64,000 bases of DNA from Saprospiraceae bacterium. Lineage in GTDB: Bacteria; Bacteroidota; Bacteroidia; Chitinophagales; Saprospiraceae. Position 1 is the first letter of the stretch. Every line of letters begins with the position of its first letter. The notes under the pieces are model-generated. The model did no database searches, was not told the DNA's origin, and saw nothing but the letters and a program-made list of their open reading frames with translations. Of the stretch, positions 7,858-17,403 are shown one piece after another. The translations under genes and the position numbers were made by a program. Where the stretch lies: positions 26,244 through 90,243 of the forward strand of contig JADKBO010000030.1 of NCBI GenBank assembly GCA_016715105.1, given 5' to 3'.

Positions 7858-8892
7858 ATGAACAAATTCTCTTTCTTTTTGCTTTTCATGGTGATCTTCC
7901 ATGTTACATCTATTTCACAAACAAATAAACAAAAAATGGATCAAGACTTTTTGGCCAATCAGGCTGATGGCATTTATGCAAAATTCGAAACCAATAAAGG
8001 AGATATATTCACCAAATTGGAATACAAACTTACTCCGATGACAGTGGCCAATTTTATTGGTTTGGCAGAAGGCTCAATGGACAACGGCTCAAAACCTGCA
8101 GGCACGCCATTCTACGATGGCTTGAAATTTCACAGAGTCATTCCAAATTTCATGATTCAAGGTGGTTGTCCACTCGGCACCGGTACTGGAAATCCAGGTT
8201 ATAAATTTGAAGATGAATTTGTAGACAGCCTCAAACACAGTGGACCAGGCATTTTGAGTATGGCCAATTCTGGACCAGCGACCAATGGTTCTCAGTTTTT
8301 CATCACTCACGTCCCTACCCCATGGTTGGATGGAAAACACACCGTTTTTGGCCATGTTATTCAAGGTCAGGATATTGTAAATGCCATCGTCCAAAATGAC
8401 ACTTTGAAAAGTTTGACCATCTTAAGAAAAGGAGCTGAAGCAAAGTCATTTGATGCAACGACAAAGTTTGCTGAAGAAAAAGCCAATTTGGTTGCAAAAG
8501 CAGCTGCAAAAGAAGCTGAATTGAAAGCTGCTGCTGAACAATTGACCAAAGAATTTAACAATACAACTCAGAGTGGGCTGAAATACATCGTGGTTACAGA
8601 AGGTCTTGGGACGAAACCAACAGCAGAAAGTAATTGCACGGTACACTATACAGGTAAATTCCTTGATGGAAAAACTTTTGATAGCAGTGTTGACAGAGGT
8701 ACACCTATAGATTTCAACCTCAACCAAGTAATAAAAGGCTGGTCTGAAGGATTACAATTGATGCCTGAAGGAAGTAAATTTAAATTTTACATTCCTTATC
8801 AACTTGCGTATGGCGAGCGTGGATATCCTGGTGCTATTCCACCAAAAAGCGATTTGATCTTTGAAGTAGAATTGATCAAAGTAAATAAATAA
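7858..8892 (+). CDS. Exported peptidyl-prolyl isomerase, cyclophilin-FKBP fusion
   Basis: 344 residues from the ATG at 7858, which gives a clean signal peptide (MNKFSFFLLFMVIFHVTSISQ). Residues about 35-200 are a cyclophilin domain (NFIGLAEG, YDGLKFHRVIPNFMIQGGCP, GPGILSMANSGPATNGSQFFIT). A helical Ala/Lys/Glu-rich linker follows at about 200-235. The last 110 residues are an FKBP domain (GLKYIVV, VHYTGKFLDGKTFDSS, IPYQLAYGERG, LIFEVELIKV). Both domains keep their core motifs. Such double isomerases act on protein folding in the periplasm or outer membrane of Bacteroidota. Free-standing gene. Confidence 0.92.
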   Translation: MNKFSFFLLFMVIFHVTSISQTNKQKMDQDFLANQADGIYAKFETNKGDIFTKLEYKLTPMTVANFIGLAEGSMDNGSKPAGTPFYDGLKFHRVIPNFMIQGGCPLGTGTGNPGYKFEDEFVDSLKHSGPGILSMANSGPATNGSQFFITHVPTPWLDGKHTVFGHVIQGQDIVNAIVQNDTLKSLTILRKGAEAKSFDATTKFAEEKANLVAKAAAKEAELKAAAEQLTKEFNNTTQSGLKYIVVTEGLGTKPTAESNCTVHYTGKFLDGKTFDSSVDRGTPIDFNLNQVIKGWSEGLQLMPEGSKFKFYIPYQLAYGERGYPGAIPPKSDLIFEVELIKVNK

Positions 8893-8910
8893 ACCTAAAT
8901 GGAAATGATT

Positions 8911-9927
8911 TTAGTTTTCTAGAATCATTTCTGAAACTGCATTTATCCAGGCAGGGTCATCATTCAAACTGGCGACCAAGTCGAGGGCTTCACCTCCTGC
9001 CTGGATGAATTCTTCTTTGTATTCATAACCAATTTCAATGGTTGTTTCCAAACAATCTGCTACAAAAGCCGGACTAAAAACCAATAATTTCTTCGCCCCT
9101 CCGTGTTGCAAATGTTCTATCGTTTCGCTCGTATATGGTTGCGCCCAAGGATCCCTTCCAAGTCTGGATTGAAAACAAATGGTGTAGTCTGATCTTTGCA
9201 AACCCAATTTTTCTGAAATGGCAAAGGCTGTTTGGTGACACTGAGCCGAATAACAAAATTTATTGTTTTCGCTAACCACACTACAGCAGTTTTCTACTTT
9301 GAGACAATGAGATTTGCTAGGGTCACCTTTTCGCAATTGCCTTTGTGGCAAACCATGAAAGCTGAAAAGAACGTGATCATAACTTTTTACATCATAAACT
9401 TTAGCATGATCCACAATCACATCAATCATCCGTGAATCTGTAGGATATGAATTGACGAATTTTATTTCCGGAATGACATCGTAATTCCTTAAAATGCGCA
9501 TGACCTCGTCGTGAATAGAGCCGGTTGTTGCCGATGCGTATTGAGGAAAAAGCGGAAAAACTATGATTTTTTCTACTCTATCCTTAAAAATCAACTTGTA
9601 TGCAGCGCGCTCAATGGAGGGAGTTTGATATCTCATAGCCAGTTCTACCACATAATTTGAGCCCAGTTTCTCCTGAACACCCTTTTGTAAAGCATATCCA
9701 TGATATTTAATTGGGCTTCCTTCCTTGGTCCATAACCTTTTATACAATTTGGCTGAACTTCCAGATCTAAATGGCGCAATGATGCCTCTCACCAACAAGT
9801 TTCTCCCCAACCATGATATATCGATTACCCGACGATCTAGTAAAAATTGCTTTAAATATCTATAAACGGCAGACCTTTCTGGTCCATCTGGGGTTCCTAG
9901 ATTTACAAGTAAAACACCAATCTTCAT
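8911..9927 (-). CDS. hemH: Ferrochelatase, last step of protoheme synthesis
   Basis: 338 residues, the usual bacterial length. It inserts Fe2+ into protoporphyrin IX. Visible motifs are VNLGTPDGP at the N-terminus, FPLFPQYASATTGS, the catalytic-histidine motif SFHGLP, SAQCHQTA, then FQSRLGRDPWAQPYT and the C-terminal FSPAFVADCLETTIEI with the second conserved acidic site. Cysteines occur in KVENCCS and CYSAQC. No membrane segment. A -7-like box (TATGTTTG on the minus strand at 9996-10003) lies about 70 bases upstream. It converges on the PPIase gene with only 18 bases between. Confidence 0.95.
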   Translation of the reverse strand: MKIGVLLVNLGTPDGPERSAVYRYLKQFLLDRRVIDISWLGRNLLVRGIIAPFRSGSSAKLYKRLWTKEGSPIKYHGYALQKGVQEKLGSNYVVELAMRYQTPSIERAAYKLIFKDRVEKIIVFPLFPQYASATTGSIHDEVMRILRNYDVIPEIKFVNSYPTDSRMIDVIVDHAKVYDVKSYDHVLFSFHGLPQRQLRKGDPSKSHCLKVENCCSVVSENNKFCYSAQCHQTAFAISEKLGLQRSDYTICFQSRLGRDPWAQPYTSETIEHLQHGGAKKLLVFSPAFVADCLETTIEIGYEYKEEFIQAGGEALDLVASLNDDPAWINAVSEMILEN

Positions 9928-10310
9928 ATTTCTCTGCTTAATGCAATTATCAAGTTACCAATTTTGGAAAATTCCTTCCAAGAATATATTTACGGCAAAC
10001 ATACAAATACAATAATTGTTGCACGGGATGTAGGAGTGGAAAGTTCATAAAGTTTAAAGTTCAAAGTTTGCTAACATGGAGAGACGCAGGTCCCTGCGTC
10101 TGTACAACGCAGAAAGGTGGGAGAGACGCAAGGCTTAAGAATTGATCATTCATAGCCACGAATTCACGAATTGATCCGGGAAAAAATGATTGTATATGGA
10201 TCCAAAGAAAAAAACATCATGCCGAAGGTACAACCGCTTTTCATAACAATACATTTGCTGAAAACTGAAAGCTGATTGCTGATAACTGACCGCTGAAAAT
10301 GGCCATAATT
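9928..10310. repeat. Spacer with AAGTTCATAAAG words, 9-2-9 palindrome and CTGATTGCTGAT words
   Basis: No gene. It holds the hemH upstream region, then AAGTTCATAAAG-type words at 10044-10071 like those around 23.3 kb. A perfect 9-2-9 palindrome lies at 10082-10101 (AGACGCAGG-TC-CCTGCGTCT). The sequence GTACAACGCAG..GAGAGACGCAAGGC follows at 10102-10135. CCACGAATTCACGAATT lies near 10155, and CTGATTGCTGATAACTGAC words near 10270. Confidence 0.7.
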
Positions 10311-10347
10311 AAAAAGAGACCATGCAGATTTTGCATGGTCTCTTTTT
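10311..10347 (-). terminator. Strong bidirectional terminator
   Basis: A 16-bp perfect stem (AAAAAGAGACCATGCA paired with TGCATGGTCTCTTTTT) around the loop GATTT, 36 bases past the stop of the glycogen-binding/repeat protein. Same loop as the htpG terminator. Confidence 0.93.
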
Positions 10348-10382
10348 AAATGTTATTTGCCTACCCCTAAAATGGGTTGGAA

Positions 10383-12260
10383 TTACTTAGCCTTTGGCTT
10401 AGGACCTCTTTTGCCTTTTGGTGCTGCCGGTGCCGCTGTTGTTGCTTTTGGCTTTGGACCTGGTTTCGCTTTTGCTACTGGTGCTTTTGGCTCAGCTACT
10501 GGTGCAGTAGTTGTTGATTCAACCGCTGCTGCTTTTGGTTTTGGACCTCTCTTGCCTTTTGGTGCTGCTGGTGCCGCTGTTGTTGCCTTTGCTTTTGGAC
10601 CAGGTTTTCCTTTAGCTACTGGTGCTTTTGGCTCAGCTACTGGTGCAGTTGTTGTTGATTCAACTGCTGCTGCTTTTGGCTTTGGACCTCTTTTACCTTT
10701 TGGTGCAGCAGGCGCCGCTGTTGTTGCTTTTGCCTTTGGACCAGGTTTTCCTTTTGCTACTGGTGCTTTTGGCTCAGCTACTGGTGCAGTAGTTGTTGAT
10801 TCCACCGCTGCTGCTTTTGGTTTTGGACCTCTTTTCCCTTTTGGTGCTGCTGGTGCCGCTGTTGTTGCCTTTGCTTTTGGACCAGGTTTTCCTTTTGCTA
10901 CCGGTGCTTTTGGTTCTGCTGCTGGAGCTGTAGTTGATTCAACTGCTGCTGTTTTTGGCTTCGGACCTCTTTTTCCTTTTGGTGCTGCTGGTGCCGCTTT
11001 TGTTGCTTTTGGCTTTGGACCTGGTTTTCCTTTTGCTACTGGTGCTTTTGGTTCTGCTGCTGGAGCAGTTGTTGTTTCAACTGCTGCTGTTTTTGGCTTT
11101 GGACCTCTTTTTCCTTTTGGGGCTGTCGGTGCCGCTGTTGTTCCTTTTGGCTTTGGACCTGGTTTTCCTTTTGCCACCGGTGCTTTTGCTTCTGCTACTG
11201 GAGCAGTTGCAGTTTCAACCGCTGCTGTTTTTGGCTTTGGACCTCTTTTTCCTTTTGGTGCTGCTGGTGCTGCTTTTGTTGCTTTTGGCTTTGGTCCAGG
11301 TTTTCCTTTTGCTACCGGTGCTTTTGGTTCTGCTGCTGGAGCAGTTGTTGATTCAACTGCTGCTGCTTTAGGCTTTGGACCTCTTTTACCTTTTGGTGCT
11401 GTTGGTGCCGCTGTTGTTGCTTTTGGCTTTGGTCCAGGTTTTCCTTTTGCTACTGGTGCTTTTGGTTCTGCTGCTGGAGCAGTTGTTGTTTCAACTGCTG
11501 CTGTTTTTGGCTTTGGACCTCTTTTACCTTTTGGTGCTGCTGGTGCCGTTGTTGTTGCTTTTGGCTTTGGTCCAGGTTTTCCTTTTGCTACTGGTGTTTT
11601 TGGTTCTGCTGCTGATGCAGTTGTAGTTTCAACCGCTGCTGTTTTTGGCTTTGGACCTCTTTTACCTTTTGGTGCTGCTGGTGCCGCTTTTGTTCCTTTT
11701 GGCTTTGGCCCTGGTTTACCTTTTGTTACTGGTGCTGTTGTTTCAGTTACAGGTTCAGCAACAATTGGCTCAGCAGTAACTTTTACTTTCTCAGCTTTAT
11801 CTTTAACTTTAGTTGCTGATTTAGCTTTTGATTTGGAAGCAGCTTTTACTTTTTCTGGTTTAGGCGTCTCGCTACTTTTTGGAGCTTTATTAGTAACCTT
11901 ACCTTTTCCACTTTTCTTTTCAGATTTGTCTCCGCCGCCTTTTTTAGCAGATTCAACATTCTCAATAAAAATTACTGTATTATCAATTCCATAATATGGA
12001 GATGAAGTATAACCATCACCATGAGTATCATTAAACCAAAAATGTTCGTTAGACGCATATTTGAATTCGTATCTTTTACCAAGTTCCAATTCAATAGAGC
12101 CTGAAAATTCTCCTTTTGAATAATTAAGCTTTGCTCCGTTCTCCCAATTCCATCCGTTGAAATCTCCTAATACTCTTACATCCTCCGAACCAGTTAAAGC
12201 ACCTTTTTTGAATGAAAATGTTACTTTACATCCGTTTTTTGAATACTTCTTTTTTATCAT
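10383..12260 (-). CDS. CBM48-like glycogen-binding domain fused to ten tandem basic (AT-hook-like) repeats
   Basis: 625 residues. Residues about 10-101 are an isoamylase-early-set / AMPK-type glycogen-binding domain (VRVLGDFNGWNWENG, LELGKRYEFKYAS, FWFNDTHGDGYTSSPYYG, NTVIFIEN), with the aromatic residues expected to stack on glucan. Residues 102-179 are a Lys/Ser/Ala linker. From residue 180 to the end, ten units of 46-47 residues follow, each with two basic motifs (KGKPGPKPK and KGKRGPKPK) separated by Ala/Pro/Thr and acidic AVETTTAPAAEPK spacers. No signal peptide or membrane segment. The basic motifs resemble AT-hooks or histone-H1 tails but lack the exact RGRP core. A DNA- or polyanion-binding role for the tail is inference. 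Confidence 0.85.
   Translation of the reverse strand: MIKKKYSKNGCKVTFSFKKGALTGSEDVRVLGDFNGWNWENGAKLNYSKGEFSGSIELELGKRYEFKYASNEHFWFNDTHGDGYTSSPYYGIDNTVIFIENVESAKKGGGDKSEKKSGKGKVTNKAPKSSETPKPEKVKAASKSKAKSATKVKDKAEKVKVTAEPIVAEPVTETTAPVTKGKPGPKPKGTKAAPAAPKGKRGPKPKTAAVETTTASAAEPKTPVAKGKPGPKPKATTTAPAAPKGKRGPKPKTAAVETTTAPAAEPKAPVAKGKPGPKPKATTAAPTAPKGKRGPKPKAAAVESTTAPAAEPKAPVAKGKPGPKPKATKAAPAAPKGKRGPKPKTAAVETATAPVAEAKAPVAKGKPGPKPKGTTAAPTAPKGKRGPKPKTAAVETTTAPAAEPKAPVAKGKPGPKPKATKAAPAAPKGKRGPKPKTAAVESTTAPAAEPKAPVAKGKPGPKAKATTAAPAAPKGKRGPKPKAAAVESTTTAPVAEPKAPVAKGKPGPKAKATTAAPAAPKGKRGPKPKAAAVESTTTAPVAEPKAPVAKGKPGPKAKATTAAPAAPKGKRGPKPKAAAVESTTTAPVAEPKAPVAKAKPGPKPKATTAAPAAPKGKRGPKPKAK
10386..11723 (-). repeat. 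Ten coding tandem repeats of 138-141 bp
   Basis: In-frame minisatellite inside the glycogen-binding protein gene. Units 1-6 (counted from the N-terminus) are 138 bp, units 7-9 are 141 bp with one extra Thr codon and identical protein sequence, and unit 10 is a truncated 29-residue copy. The homogeneity of units 7-9 points to recent unequal exchange. The opposite strand happens to stay open for 545 codons because of codon choice. Confidence 0.95.
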
Positions 12261-12290
12261 TTTTGGTTATGTTTTAATTAATAATATCTG

Positions 12291-12322
12291 CAAAGATATA
12301 ATTTGTTAATAATTATCACAAA
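12291..12322 (-). promoter_or_regulatory. Bacteroidota-type promoter (-33 TTTG, -7 TATCTTTG)
   Basis: On the minus strand, TTTG at 12319-12322 and TATCTTTG at 12291-12298 are 20 bases apart, the expected spacing for the Bacteroidota housekeeping sigma factor. Transcription would begin near 12285, giving a leader of about 25 bases to the ATG at 12260. Confidence 0.75.
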
Positions 12323-13057
12323 ACTTCTTTATACTCAAATGATTAGCTCTACAAACAATTAGATATTAAAGTATAAATACCGTTGTGACTTTCATGTAAC
12401 AAACGTTTAAAAGCCTACATTGTTTTAAATAAATTAATTTGGGATTCCAGGTATCAAATTAAGCACTCCATTTAAGTAATTGCAAGTAGAAAGGTTTTAG
12501 AAATCACATAAACCTAACCAAACTTTTCAAAGTGAAAATTACACCTATTCAATTGATTATTAAACATTTAAATTACATCTACAAAAAGGATTAGCCCAAT
12601 TTAATTATTGATACTACGATATCATTCAAATCAAAAATAATGCAAACAGAACTTGATTTATTTGCATTTGGAACAGCTATTTTACCATTTTTAATAAATC
12701 AAAAAGCTTCCAATTGCCTATAAATTAATAAAAAGGACAAATTGAAACAAAAATTAAAATTAAAGCTGTCAGACATTATTTAGGAAATATTTCACGTATT
12801 CCTTCAGAAAAAATCCAGAATTCAAAGCATAATTGCAAAGAATGATCAAAACAAATAACGAAAAGGGGCCATTCTTAAATGCTAAAAAAGCACTGAGTCC
12901 TCGATCATAAAAGGAGGAGAAACCAATTCAAAGTCAAACTTTTTCTAAAAGTAAATTAATAGTTCAAGAAATGAAATGACTGTTTGGATTTCGATAAATG
13001 ATTAAAAAACAAGACTGAAAATACGAATGGAGTTTTTTAAAAATAAGATCCTGGTGC
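12323..13057. other. AT-rich non-coding spacer
   Basis: About 735 bases with stops in every frame, very AT-rich, between two minus-strand genes. I see no RNA gene, repeat or terminator. It may be a degraded gene, but no frame gives a recognisable protein. Confidence 0.5.
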
Positions 13058-16000
13058 TCACTCTTCATCCAAAAGGACTTCATTATCTGCGAGCAATTCT
13101 GTCCTCATTAAAGGCAATTCAATGAAAAACGAAGTTCCTGTATTTTCTACAGAATCAAAATAAATACGTCCTCCCATGGTTTCCAACATGTTGGCACTGA
13201 TAGCAAGTCCCAAACCAGTACCCGAGCTTTTTGTAGTAAAATTAGGGGTAAATACTTTGGATTTCATTTCCTCTTTTATCCCTACCCCATTGTCAGAAAT
13301 TCTAATTCTAGCGATGTCCTTTTCCTTAGTTAATTCCAAGTCAATATGGCCACGTTTATCTTCAGGAATTGCCTGAATGGCATTTTTTAAAATGTTGTTT
13401 AATATCCTGACCAAGTGATTTCGATCTGCAAATACATAAATCTCATTCATGGGTTCTATGAGATTTATATCCATATCGTCTCTTTTCCTGAATAAATCAT
13501 GCACCTTTTCAACTACTTCATTGAGAATAATTTTTTCATTCTCCGTTTTGGGCATGGAAGCGAAATTTGAAAATGTATTTGCAATCTGAGTAAGGTTATT
13601 GATTTGTTCCATCATGGTCGCGGTGATTTTTGAAATCATTTTCTTACCATTTTCAGGATCAGTTGCTACCGCTTTCTCCAAGTATTGCAAACTCAATTTC
13701 ATAGGCGTTAGTGGATTTTTTATTTCGTGCGCCACTTGTTTTGCCATTTCTCTCCATGCCATTTCTCGCTCCGTTCTTGCGATGATATTGGCACTTTTAT
13801 TGATTTCCTCGGTCAAGTTATTATAGTCATTGATCAAATCTCCAATTTCATCAGTGCTCTCCCATTTCAATTTATTATATGCTTTACCAATTTTAAACTG
13901 CCGTAAACTTTCTCTAAGTTGTACGAGTGGTTTTGTGATGGAGTTGGAAATACCCAATGAAATGGCAATTGCCAGTAAAAAAAGAAATATGTAAACATTC
14001 AAAAGAGTCCCCACGTAATTTTTAATTTCTGACCGCTCCACAACTCCAGGTTCTGTCTGGGTATAGGAGAGATAAGCCATCGGTGATTTATCGTTTTTAT
14101 AAAGCGGAATTAAGACTTCTTCTTCACTCAAATTATAGCTTCGCACCCCAAGATTTGATTGCGTCTTATTGAGCTTTTTGATTTGTTCCAGTACATAAAA
14201 CGGTAATCTTGGCGTAAAATCTAGTTGATTATTGCGAGATAAACTTTGGCCATTTTCATCGTATAATTGTACCGAAGATCTATAAATACTGTTGAGATTT
14301 TCTAGTTGGTTTAGCAAATAATAGGTCGCTCCTGTTTTTTCTGTAAATTCACTTAAACGCAGATTGATATCCGTTGTCAGAGCCCTAACCCGATCATCAA
14401 ATGTTTGAAGGATTTTCTGTTTGTTGATGTTGTGAAAATAAATCGCTGTCACCACTCCTATGACCGTAAAAGAAAAAATGATCAAGCCAATAATACTCAG
14501 TTGCAATCTCAGTCGCAACGAAGTTTTATCTGTAAATCGCAAGCCAAAATCAATGGGTAAATAATTCCAAAAAGTATTGAAAAAAGTCAATATGCCCAGA
14601 AAAAGCAAACCCAAAATGAATATCAATGAAAACAAAGATATAGGTCGCAAAAGGCCATATTCTGGCACAAATGCGGCAACATTATAATTGGAATCTATCT
14701 TATAATTGTAAAAATTGAATTTTTGAATGATGGTATCTTGGCTGATAAATTTTGGGATTTCTGACTTTATAAAATCTAAGCCTTGGCCATCAACCAGATT
14801 TCCATCTTTATAGAGCAAATAATTTCCTTGAAATTTACTGAAACCTTTTGCATTGTATTTCAGAATCAAGTGAAGTGAATCATCGACCGGTTTATACCAG
14901 ATATAATTGGGCGGCAAAGGGCGGTAATATAAATTATTGCCGACCAATTTTGCACCACTTATTTCTTCCTTTGACTTTTCTACCTCACCTGAATAATTGA
15001 TGAATAAACTTTTGCCCTTGTTATCAAAAAACTCAACTTGGTCGAGTTGTAAGTTCCCTAGATTCCCATTGTTATCACTGTTGATCATGGAATAGATGTA
15101 GGAAATAAAATCATTGTATTCAAAAGTTTGTCCATCAGCCGTCATCGATAATTGCTTGAGGAAATTACTCAGCTCAATGGTGTAGGTCGTCAGTTTTACT
15201 TTATTGATGTCATCTTGATTTGGGCTATAAAAACTTTGTTGCAGTTTTATTTTTTCATCTTCACTTGTGCGGTAAATCGCTGCTCTATAGGTTGTGAAAG
15301 TGAGGAATGCAGCATGGAAAACCACCCACCAAACAAAGAAACTCAAATGGCGGTAGTCGATGTCTTGGAAAACGTCAAAACTCAATAAGAATATAAATAT
15401 AAATATGACGATGGTAGCTATTACCATGACATCTAATGAAAATAAATAGATCAGAGACACTCCTATTACAGGTAAGAAAAATGTGAATACTTTTTTATTA
15501 AGTGGAAAATCGTTTTCCTGATTCTTGAAGAATAAAGTGACTAGGTAAAAATTGAGGAAACAATATCCAATCAGTACAAATGAAAATATCAATTCGTTGG
15601 GACCAAAGGCTAGTGGCGAATTAATACCAAAATTGAGACTAGCCTTATTGACAAACTGGAAACTTTGATAAAAGATATAAAAAAATATTGTGGCTGTTGT
15701 AAAGGCACCAAGTAACAGTCGATAGCTGAATTTTGTCCTTGCTAATCGAGTAATGAAATAGGGGTGCAATGAGGCCAAGAATACAAAAATGATACAGATA
15801 AGATCAAATAAAATATCAATCAAACTGATGGTTCCAAAATAGTTTTCATATCTGACTTGATGGGCATTTACCCCACTCATCAAGAAATCATTGAAAAACA
15901 ATTTAAAGACTACCCATACAATACCAATTCCTAGTATATAAAATAAGATAACGAAACGTTGGTCTTCGGATTTGTAGGAAAATATTGCCGATTTCCACAA

Positions 16001-16552
16001 TAAAAATAAACCGATCAAACCAAGCAACCATACTAGCGTAACAGCCAGTTGTTTTCCTACTGAAAGAGGCTTAAGTACCTTATTGATTTCCAAACTACCA
16101 TTGTGAATTTTTATAAGCCCATCTCTGTTGCCAGATGCTTTATAAAAAAGCACATTTCCACTGAGAATCGGTTGACCGCTCGGATAGATGAAGCCCAACT
16201 TTTTGTCTTCCAATAATGAAAAAGTACAGATTTTATTTTTTTCTGTAAACGATGAGGAGAAAACTTCTCTGAGATCCTTGGACTTTTCTGGCTTCAGCCG
16301 ACTGTCATTCCAATATATCAATTTGTCGTTTTCATAAACTTTGACTAAAAAAACATTTTTGGAAAGTGTGGCAATAGATCCATTGGCTACACCATTTTTC
16401 AGGTTTTCTAGTTCGTTGTCCAAAAATGAAGATAATACAGGTAGGCTCTGCTTTGCTTTGTGCTGCTGGTATTTCATATAACCGAATAGCGATATGAGCA
16501 AGCATACCAAAAAAGCATAAAATAAAAGTTGCCTATCTATTTTTTTTTCCAT
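13058..16552 (-). CDS. Large membrane sensor histidine kinase, NtrY-like
   Basis: 1164 residues. The N-terminal part has one helix at about 11-26, then a cluster of about seven hydrophobic segments between about 165 and 405, and further segments near 640 and 690, with an extracytoplasmic region after each block. A HAMP-like segment follows the last helix near 860 (ITKPLVQLRESLRQF). HisKA carries the phospho-acceptor His near 940 in HEIKNPLTPMKLSLQYL. HATPase motifs are the N box NHLVRILNNILKNAIQA, G1 DNGVGI, F box VFTPNFTT and G2 GTGLGLAI. The HEIKNPLTP box is typical of NtrY/PilS-type kinases. No response regulator is adjacent. Ligand unknown. Confidence 0.9.
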   Translation of the reverse strand: MEKKIDRQLLFYAFLVCLLISLFGYMKYQQHKAKQSLPVLSSFLDNELENLKNGVANGSIATLSKNVFLVKVYENDKLIYWNDSRLKPEKSKDLREVFSSSFTEKNKICTFSLLEDKKLGFIYPSGQPILSGNVLFYKASGNRDGLIKIHNGSLEINKVLKPLSVGKQLAVTLVWLLGLIGLFLLWKSAIFSYKSEDQRFVILFYILGIGIVWVVFKLFFNDFLMSGVNAHQVRYENYFGTISLIDILFDLICIIFVFLASLHPYFITRLARTKFSYRLLLGAFTTATIFFYIFYQSFQFVNKASLNFGINSPLAFGPNELIFSFVLIGYCFLNFYLVTLFFKNQENDFPLNKKVFTFFLPVIGVSLIYLFSLDVMVIATIVIFIFIFLLSFDVFQDIDYRHLSFFVWWVVFHAAFLTFTTYRAAIYRTSEDEKIKLQQSFYSPNQDDINKVKLTTYTIELSNFLKQLSMTADGQTFEYNDFISYIYSMINSDNNGNLGNLQLDQVEFFDNKGKSLFINYSGEVEKSKEEISGAKLVGNNLYYRPLPPNYIWYKPVDDSLHLILKYNAKGFSKFQGNYLLYKDGNLVDGQGLDFIKSEIPKFISQDTIIQKFNFYNYKIDSNYNVAAFVPEYGLLRPISLFSLIFILGLLFLGILTFFNTFWNYLPIDFGLRFTDKTSLRLRLQLSIIGLIIFSFTVIGVVTAIYFHNINKQKILQTFDDRVRALTTDINLRLSEFTEKTGATYYLLNQLENLNSIYRSSVQLYDENGQSLSRNNQLDFTPRLPFYVLEQIKKLNKTQSNLGVRSYNLSEEEVLIPLYKNDKSPMAYLSYTQTEPGVVERSEIKNYVGTLLNVYIFLFLLAIAISLGISNSITKPLVQLRESLRQFKIGKAYNKLKWESTDEIGDLINDYNNLTEEINKSANIIARTEREMAWREMAKQVAHEIKNPLTPMKLSLQYLEKAVATDPENGKKMISKITATMMEQINNLTQIANTFSNFASMPKTENEKIILNEVVEKVHDLFRKRDDMDINLIEPMNEIYVFADRNHLVRILNNILKNAIQAIPEDKRGHIDLELTKEKDIARIRISDNGVGIKEEMKSKVFTPNFTTKSSGTGLGLAISANMLETMGGRIYFDSVENTGTSFFIELPLMRTELLADNEVLLDEE

Positions 16553-17027
16553 TCTTTAAGACCCCATTTTTGATTGTCTATAGCGCAAATCTTGATCCAA
16601 AAAATTTGACTATTACCCATCATTCGTCCAATGCTCAAGTTTCTCACTTATGGATTCGATCAAATTTTTGAATACTCATCTCTTATGATCACCAAAATTT
16701 TACCTCAATTTCCCTCGTGTCGGAGAACTGTCAAGGTACAAAGAAAACAAATTATAATTAATTATTATATGATTTTCATTGATATTGTTTGCTTTACATA
16801 GAATATTCGCATTTAAACTACAATTTATTGTTCCATATTTATCCAAGAAACTGTATCAGAATAGCCAATTGTATATGAAAAGGGTCAACTTCATTTCTAG
16901 GGGCCTCCAAACTATGTTTCAGCTTGGAAACTTTGGAATACCATGGATCGACCACTCAACTTGCTCAGTTCAGTTTCTATGAATTTTTTATTGTTGCTTC
17001 CTTACTTATGAGCCATTGTTCTAAGTA
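16553..17027. other. Non-coding spacer upstream of the kinase
   Basis: About 475 bases between the kinase start and an inverted-end element. It must hold the kinase promoter. A 67-codon open frame at 16779-16982 has no protein-like features and I do not call it. Confidence 0.45.
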
Positions 17028-17249
17028 ATACCATTCGGAAATGGAATTGACCATAATCTTGCTATTAAAAGTTCATCCCGTCCTAATGACGGGACGCCGG
17101 AGCGCCCACTTTGGTTTTGGAGTGGTTGTGATCAACGGATCACTGTTCAGCACTAAAATAATTTGGCACGATTTCTTCACGCGCCTCATCTTGAATTTTA
17201 AACTTTTAACTTCACAATCTAAATGGTCATTCCATTTTCCGAATGGTAT
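17028..17249. mobile_element. 222-bp MITE-like element with 27-bp inverted ends
   Basis: The left end, 17028-17054, begins ATACCATTCGGAAATGG. The right end, 17223-17249, is its reverse complement apart from two single-base indels. The inside has no credible gene, but contains a small GC-rich hairpin near 17085 (CCCGTC, loop CTAAT, GACGGG). Long inverted ends around a short non-coding core are the structure of a MITE or an internally deleted IS. No clear target duplication is seen. Confidence 0.65.
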
Positions 17250-17253
17250 ATCA

Positions 17254-17261
17254 TATATTTG
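17254..17261 (+). promoter_or_regulatory. -7 box TATATTTG
   Basis: Matches TAnnTTTG immediately downstream of the inverted-end element, about 140 bases before the exported protein gene at 17404. It may drive that cluster; no -33 box was found. Confidence 0.4.
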
Positions 17262-17403
17262 CCCGTGAAGTCAAACATTACAAATTGAAGAAAAAACACT
17301 TCAATGATGATTTCTTTCGTTTCCATAACAATACTTTATTATTTAGTATCTTGGAAATGCGTAAAATCATAGGAAACATTAACAATTGGTACTCCGTCAT
17401 ATA

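Noticed and set aside
10934..11626. Leucine-rich open frames that look like membrane proteins
   Set aside because: A third reading of the same minisatellite; the hydrophobicity is an artefact of CTT/TTG codons from the repeat.
10357..11994. Open frame of 545 codons on the plus strand, rich in FGFGP and GAAGAAVV repeats
   Set aside because: It is the antisense of the CBM48/basic-repeat gene. The minus-strand gene has a recognisable domain, a promoter and a terminator; the plus frame is kept open only by the repeated codons.
17160..17180. TGGCAC in the inverted-end element as a sigma-54 site
   Set aside because: No TTGC at the required distance.
16779..17268. Two open frames upstream of the exported protein, one across the inverted-end element
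   Set aside because: No signal, domain or start context; the second runs through the inverted ends.
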